DNA from: CAKTOF01 sp964544345
GTDB taxonomy: Bacteria > Bacillota > Clostridia > Oscillospirales > Oscillospiraceae
Assembly: GCA_964544345.1 (NCBI GenBank)
Contig: CAZJBT010000098.1
Location: 1 to 8,045 of the forward strand
DNA length: 8,045 nt
Direction of reading: 5' to 3'
Positions 4,399 through 8,045 of this stretch are shown here, piece by piece (the first letter of the stretch is position 1; each line of letters opens with the position of its first letter). The translations under genes were made by a program, and so were the position numbers. The notes under the pieces were generated by a model. It saw only the letters and a program-made list of their open reading frames with translations, searched no databases and was not told where the DNA came from.

Positions 4399-5268
4399 TT
4401 ACTTCACCTCGAAAAAGCTTTTGATCGTGTGGAGCGCACTCCCGTCGCAGCAGGCGAGCGCCAGGAATTCGCCGGACGGCGCATAGAGCCGATACTGCCC
4501 CTCCGGCAGGCCGGCGAGCGGCACGGCCGCGCCGTTGCGCACTTTTCTCTCCTCCGGCGCGCCGAGGTAGACGGGCGGCGCGCTCGGAAACATGGAGTCG
4601 ATCGGACGCAAAAACTGCGCCGGGTCGTCCGATCGGACGATCTCGAGCAGCGCTGCGGCGTCTCGCTCGCGGTAGGCGCCCGCGGCTATGCGCCGCAGGC
4701 TCGACATGCACCCGCCGCAGCCGAGCGCACGGCCAAGGTCGGCGCAGAGCGTTCGCACATAGGTTCCCTTCGAGCATCGAACGCGGAATACATAGTCCGC
4801 GCCCGCGCCCTCTTTCAATTCGACCTCATAGATCGTGACGGCGCGCGGCTTACGCTCGGCGGTCTTCCCCTCGCGCGCCAACTCATAGAGCTTTTTGCCG
4901 CCCACTTTGACAGCGGAATACATCGGCGGCGTCTGGAGCTGCTCGCCGACCTGCGCTGCGAGCGCCTGCTCGACCTGCTCGCGCGACACCGTCACGGGCG
5001 ATTCGGTCAAAACCCGCCCGGTCGTATCCTCGGTGTCAGTGGTCAGACCCAGGCGCAGGCCGGCGAGGTATTCCTTCTCGCTCGACTCGAAAAATTCGAC
5101 TGCGCGGGTGGCGCGACCGACAAACACAGGCAGCACGCCCGTCGCCATTGGATCGAGCGTGCCGCCGTGACCGATTCTCTTTTCCCGGAATACGCCGCGC
5201 AGCTTGGCAACAACGTCATGGCTCGTCCACCCTGCAGGCTTGTCCACGATGACGATTCCGTTTGGCAT
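4399..5268 (-). CDS. truB: tRNA pseudouridine-55 synthase
   Basis: The 289-residue product converts U55 in the T-loop of tRNAs to pseudouridine. Motifs in order are IVIVDKPAGWTSHDVV (5-20), GHGGTLDPMATGVLPV with the catalytic Asp39 (33-48), KEYLAGLRLGLTTDTEDTTG (65-84), TPPMYSAVKVGGKKLYELAR (113-132) and CSKGTYVRTLCADLGRALG (165-183). A small C-terminal PUA-like domain covers roughly 230-289. Most relatives have T or S where this protein has Gly35 in GHGG; the position is not catalytic. ATG 5268 is preceded by AAGGAGGG 7 bases away; the open frame extends 98 codons further upstream only as an overlap with nrnA. It follows nrnA by 22 bp and is followed by ribF after 1 bp, the usual Firmicutes order. 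Confidence 0.97.
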   Translation of the reverse strand: MPNGIVIVDKPAGWTSHDVVAKLRGVFREKRIGHGGTLDPMATGVLPVFVGRATRAVEFFESSEKEYLAGLRLGLTTDTEDTTGRVLTESPVTVSREQVEQALAAQVGEQLQTPPMYSAVKVGGKKLYELAREGKTAERKPRAVTIYEVELKEGAGADYVFRVRCSKGTYVRTLCADLGRALGCGGCMSSLRRIAAGAYRERDAAALLEIVRSDDPAQFLRPIDSMFPSAPPVYLGAPEERKVRNGAAVPLAGLPEGQYRLYAPSGEFLALACCDGSALHTIKSFFEVK

Positions 5269-5275
5269 AACGTGG

Positions 5276-5283
5276 CCCTCCTT
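5276..5283 (-). promoter_or_regulatory. Ribosome binding site of truB
   Basis: AAGGAGGG on the - strand, 7 bases before ATG 5268, fixes the truB start in the short gap after nrnA. Confidence 0.85.
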
Positions 5284-5290
5284 CCCGGGA

Positions 5291-6250
5291 TCAGACGGCG
5301 AGGCCGGTCTCGGCGCGGATGGCGTCCAGGATCCGCGCATGCGCGGCGTCGATGCCGCCCTCCACCGTCGCGCCTGCGGCGCCGGGGTGGCCGCCTCCGC
5401 CGAGATGGGCACAGATGACTGCGGCGCTGGGGTTCCCGTCCGTCCGAACGGAGATCCTGCCCTTGCCGTCCTCCGTCTCGCGCAGCATGACCGCGATCTC
5501 GACGCCCTCGACGCCGCGCGCGAAGCCCGAGATATCGTCCGCATCGTCCTCGGTCGCGCCAAGCTCCCTCAGCACCGACTCCGGCAGGCGGCACACGCCG
5601 ACGCGGCCGCCGGCGAGCAGCTCGAGCGTGTCGATCAGATACGCCTCCAGCCGCAGCCGGGCAAAGGATTTGGTCGAAAAAATGACTTTGTTGACATGGT
5701 AGGTATCCGCGCCCAGTTCCTTGACCTCCGCCGCGACGCGCAGCGTGTTGGCCGTGGTGTTGGAGTAGCGGAAGCAGCCTGTGTCGGTCGAGATGGCGAC
5801 GTAGATGGCCTCCGCCGTTTTGGGCGAGACCGGCGCTTCCAGCGCGCGCAGCACCTCGAAAATCACTTCGCCGCAGGCCGCGCGATCGCCGCGCACGAGC
5901 GTATAGACGGCATAGCCATTATTGGTGCCGTGGTGGTCGATCGCCAGCTCGATGCGGTCTGCGAAGCGCTCGCCGCCAAGCAGCAGCAGATCCGTCGTCG
6001 CGGTGTCGACCGAGACGACGCAGGCGCCCTCCGGCTCCTCGTCCGTCACCAGACCCTCGAGATATTCGGCGTAGCGCGGCGTGAACTGCGGGTTTTTCAA
6101 AATAACCGCGCGCTTGCCGGCGTCCCGCAGGGCGCGGCAGAGCGCAGCCGCGCAGCCGACGGTATCGCCGTCAGGCCGGCGGTGGGTCAGGATCAGATAG
6201 TTGTCATGCGCGCGCAGAAAATCTGCGGCGCCGCGGACGTCAAGCATCAT
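5291..6250 (-). CDS. nrnA: DHH/DHHA1 phosphoesterase, NrnA-like oligoribonuclease and pAp phosphatase
   Basis: The 319-residue product matches the NrnA family, which degrades 2-5-nt RNAs and dephosphorylates pAp (3'-phosphoadenosine 5'-phosphate) with Mn2+ in the cytoplasm. The DHH domain shows THRRPDGDTVG (22-32), VSVDTATTD with Asp82 (79-87), the name-giving IDHHGTN (104-110) and AISTDTGCFRYSN with Asp156 (152-164). The DHHA1 domain ends in GGGGHPGAAG (284-293), which binds the substrate phosphate. All metal ligands expected of the family are present. ATG 6250 overlaps the end of rbfA by 11 bp; GGAGGG is 8 bases upstream. A second ATG follows directly (6247), so the exact start may differ by one residue. 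The position between rbfA and truB is common in Firmicutes. Substrate preference among nano-RNA, pAp and cyclic dinucleotide products is inferred from the family only. Confidence 0.93.
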   Translation of the reverse strand: MMLDVRGAADFLRAHDNYLILTHRRPDGDTVGCAAALCRALRDAGKRAVILKNPQFTPRYAEYLEGLVTDEEPEGACVVSVDTATTDLLLLGGERFADRIELAIDHHGTNNGYAVYTLVRGDRAACGEVIFEVLRALEAPVSPKTAEAIYVAISTDTGCFRYSNTTANTLRVAAEVKELGADTYHVNKVIFSTKSFARLRLEAYLIDTLELLAGGRVGVCRLPESVLRELGATEDDADDISGFARGVEGVEIAVMLRETEDGKGRISVRTDGNPSAAVICAHLGGGGHPGAAGATVEGGIDAAHARILDAIRAETGLAV

Positions 6251-6599
6251 GATCTTCGCCCTCCCGCTCGAGCTTGCTCAGGATCTCGAAGATGCGCGCG
6301 CCCTTTTCGATGGACGTGTCCTCCTCAAAAATCAGCTCGGGCGTATAGCGGAGCTGCATGGAAGCGCCAAGCTCACGGCGGAGATATCCCGCCGCAGACT
6401 TGAGCCCCTTGAGTACGCCGGCACTCTTGTCTTTTTCCAGCACGCTGATATAGACCGTCGCATAGCGCAGATCGGACGTTGCCTCGACACGGGTGACAGA
6501 AATCAGTCCCTGCACGCGCGGATCCTTCAAATTGCGGATCAGATCGGACAGCTCGCGCTGGAGCTCGTCATTGATCCGGCCGCGTCGGTTTGATGCCAT
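6240..6599 (-). CDS. rbfA: 30S ribosome-binding factor A
   Basis: The 119-residue product is a single KH-like domain of the RbfA family, which binds the 30S subunit and helps late 16S rRNA maturation, particularly during cold growth. Recognisable segments are RINDELQRELSDLIRNLKDPRVQ (8-30), GLISVTRVEATSDLRYATVYISVL (31-54), AAGYLRRELGASMQLRYTPELIFEEDTSIE (about 69-98) and a C-terminal helix (ARIFEILSKLERE). ATG 6599 is preceded by AAAGGAG 8 bases away; the open frame reaches further upstream to 6692 but only through the infB end. It follows infB after a 62-bp gap and overlaps nrnA by 11 bp. Confidence 0.96.
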   Translation of the reverse strand: MASNRRGRINDELQRELSDLIRNLKDPRVQGLISVTRVEATSDLRYATVYISVLEKDKSAGVLKGLKSAAGYLRRELGASMQLRYTPELIFEEDTSIEKGARIFEILSKLEREGEDHDA

Positions 6600-6661
6600 A
6601 GTATTTTCTCCTTTGGTGGGGTGCGCCCGGCATGGGCGCGAGAGCACAGCGCAAGAGCCGT
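6600..6661 (-). other. infB-rbfA intergenic leader with a short hairpin
   Basis: This 62-bp gap is the longest inside the cluster. It holds a 6-bp hairpin (GCGCCC at 6639-6634 with GGGCGC at 6628-6623, 5-base loop) without a T-tract, then the rbfA ribosome binding site (6614-6608). I see no promoter. The hairpin may be an RNA-processing or stability element, or incidental to GC-rich DNA. Confidence 0.4.
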
Positions 6662-8044
6662 TCAATCCTTGATCTGCTCCATGACGAAGCACTCAAAGAT
6701 GTCGCCCTCTTTGATGTCGTTGAACTTTTCGATGCTCATGCCGCATTCGTAGTTGGCGGCGACCTCCTTGACGGAGTCCTTGAAGCGCTGCAGCGAGCCG
6801 ACGACGCCCTCGTGGATGACGATGTTGTCGCGCAGCACGCGCACCTGCGCGTTGCGGTCGATCTTACCGTCTTTGACATAGCAGCCGGCTACGGTGCCGA
6901 CGGAGGAGACCTTGTAGGTCAAACGCACCTCGGCATGGCCGATAACGACCTCGCGGAATTTTGGCGCGAGCATGCCCTTCATGGCAGAGGTGATCTCGTC
7001 GATCGCATCGTAGATGACGCGGTACATACGCAGGTCGACACCGTCGCGCTGGGCATGCGCAGCCGCAGACGCGTCAGGCCGGACGTTGAAGCCGACGACG
7101 ATGGCGTTCGAGGTCGAGGCGAGCAAAATGTCGGACTCAGAGATCGCACCGACGCCCGCGTGGATGACCTTGACGCGAACCTCCTCGTTCGAGAGCTTTT
7201 CAAGGCTGGCCTTGACCGCCTCAGCAGAGCCCTGCACGTCGGCCTTGACGATCAGGTTGAGCTGCTTCATTTCACCCTGCTGCATCTGCGAGAACAGGTT
7301 GTCGAGCGTGACCTTGGTCATGGCGTTGGCCGCGGCGGCTTTCTGCTTCTCCTTGCGCTGCTCCACCAGCTCGCGCGCCATGCGCTCGTCGGCAACGGCG
7401 TCGAACTCGTCACCCGCGCTCGGCGCTTCGGACAGGCCGGTGATCTCAACAGGGATGGACGGGCCGGCATGCTTGATCGTCTTGCCCTTATCGTCGGTCA
7501 TCACACGGACACGACCCACGGCCGTACCGGCGATGATGATATCGCCCTGGTGGAGCGTGCCGTTCTGGACGAGCAGCGTTGCGACCGGGCCGCGCGTCTT
7601 GTCGAGGCGCGCCTCGATGACCGTGCCGTGTCCGGCGCGGTTCGGGTTGGCCTTCAGCTCGCGCATCTCGGCAGTCAGGATGACCATTTCGAGCAGATTG
7701 TCGATGCCATCGCCGGTCTTGGCCGAGATTGGGCAGCATATGGTGTCGCCGCCGTACTCCTCGGGGATCAGCTCATACTCCATGATCTGCTGCTTGATCT
7801 TATCCGGGTTTGCGCCCGGCTTATCCATCTTGTTGATCGCCACGATGATCGGCACGTTCGCCGCCTTCGCGTGGTTGATGGCCTCAATGGTCTGCGGCAT
7901 GATGCCGTCGTCCGCCGCGACGACCAGGATGGCGATGTCAGTACACATCGCGCCGCGGGCGCGCATGGAGGTGAACGCCTCATGGCCCGGGGTGTCCAGG
8001 AAGGTGATGGGGCTGCCGCCCACCTCCACGGTATACGCGCCGAT
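6662..8044 (-). CDS. infB: Translation initiation factor IF-2, C-terminal part; 5' end beyond window
   Basis: The visible 460 residues begin inside the GTPase domain, where the frame is open to the right edge; the N-terminal region and the P-loop lie outside. Seen here are switch II DTPGHEAF (17-24), MRARGA, NKMDKP (71-76, guanine specificity) and PISAKTGDGID (105-115). Then follow the domain II beta-barrel (TRGPVATLLVQNGTLHQGD), domain III (IVKADVQGSAEAVKASLEKL) and the C-terminal initiator-tRNA-binding domain, which ends CFVMEQIKD. IF-2 places fMet-tRNA on the 30S subunit and promotes subunit joining by GTP hydrolysis. The apparent start at GTG 8029 is internal to the gene, since the upstream in-frame residues IGAYT continue the family sequence. 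It is the first visible gene of the cluster; in Firmicutes nusA, ylxR and an L7Ae-like gene usually precede it. Confidence 0.98.
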   Translation of the reverse strand: MGAYTVEVGGSPITFLDTPGHEAFTSMRARGAMCTDIAILVVAADDGIMPQTIEAINHAKAANVPIIVAINKMDKPGANPDKIKQQIMEYELIPEEYGGDTICCPISAKTGDGIDNLLEMVILTAEMRELKANPNRAGHGTVIEARLDKTRGPVATLLVQNGTLHQGDIIIAGTAVGRVRVMTDDKGKTIKHAGPSIPVEITGLSEAPSAGDEFDAVADERMARELVEQRKEKQKAAAANAMTKVTLDNLFSQMQQGEMKQLNLIVKADVQGSAEAVKASLEKLSNEEVRVKVIHAGVGAISESDILLASTSNAIVVGFNVRPDASAAAHAQRDGVDLRMYRVIYDAIDEITSAMKGMLAPKFREVVIGHAEVRLTYKVSSVGTVAGCYVKDGKIDRNAQVRVLRDNIVIHEGVVGSLQRFKDSVKEVAANYECGMSIEKFNDIKEGDIFECFVMEQIKD

Positions 8045-8045
8045 A

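Noticed and set aside
5204..6403. A 399-codon + strand frame opposite nrnA (and similar + strand frames opposite ribF and truB).
   Set aside because: It is the complement of a gene with intact DHH and DHHA1 motifs; its own composition is Arg/Ala/Asp-rich with no motif and no ribosome binding site.
6623..6639. Hairpin between infB and rbfA considered as a terminator or attenuator.
   Set aside because: The stem is only 6 bp, with no T-tract and no alternative pairing that I can see.
1..8045. Search for CRISPR repeats, tRNA genes, transposases, integrases, phage genes and known defence systems.
   Set aside because: I found no spaced direct repeats of CRISPR type, no tRNA-like cloverleaf and no mobile-element or defence-protein motifs in either strand.

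Overview
The window is GC-rich bacterial chromosome with strong AAGGAGG-type ribosome binding sites. On its right side it carries an infB-rbfA-nrnA-truB-ribF translation cluster. The gene order, Shine-Dalgarno style and protein flavour point to a high-GC member of the Clostridia (Oscillospiraceae/Ruminococcaceae-like gut Firmicutes). This placement is inferred from recognition and was not tested by a database search.

Left part (1-2250, + strand): the C-terminal third of a Cu+-exporting P1B-type ATPase (CopA-like), which carries an unusually placed C-terminal heavy-metal-associated (HMA) domain. It is followed 55 bp later by a stand-alone 69-aa HMA copper chaperone (CopZ-like). A perfect 15-bp hairpin closes this copper unit. 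Next comes a full-length L-cysteine desulfidase/serine dehydratase-alpha-like Fe-S enzyme (UPF0597/YhaM/CyuA family) with its catalytic and cluster cysteines intact, ending in a hairpin terminator shared with the convergent gene.

Middle (2261-3186): a small regulatory module. An XRE-family repressor-like gene (- strand) and a 93-aa two-helix membrane protein of unknown function (+ strand) diverge from an AT-rich 105-bp intergenic region. That region has a consensus sigma-A promoter (TTGACA-18-TATAAT) facing right and a weaker promoter facing left, with overlapping -35 boxes. Two palindromes, one at each promoter's -10/start region, are built from the same 8-bp half-site. This is the least ordinary part of the window and is best read as an autoregulated repressor plus its target. 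From 3029 to 3186 there is no gene, only two hairpins whose T-tracts both face left.

Right part (3187-8045, - strand): a compact housekeeping cluster transcribed right to left: infB (N-terminus beyond the window), rbfA, nrnA, truB, ribF and a small DUF6054-like protein. After the 62-bp infB-rbfA gap, spacings are short or overlapping (11-bp overlap rbfA/nrnA, 22-bp gap nrnA/truB, 1-bp gap truB/ribF, 25-bp overlap ribF/last gene). A T-tract terminator follows at 3178-3145. The products act in translation initiation, 30S maturation, nano-RNA/pAp turnover, tRNA pseudouridylation and FMN/FAD synthesis.

I found no CRISPR array, tRNA, rRNA, transposase, phage gene or recognisable defence system. 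The window is mostly ordinary core genome; the points worth following up are the regulator/membrane-protein module, the DUF6054-like operon tail and the start-codon arrangement of ribF.
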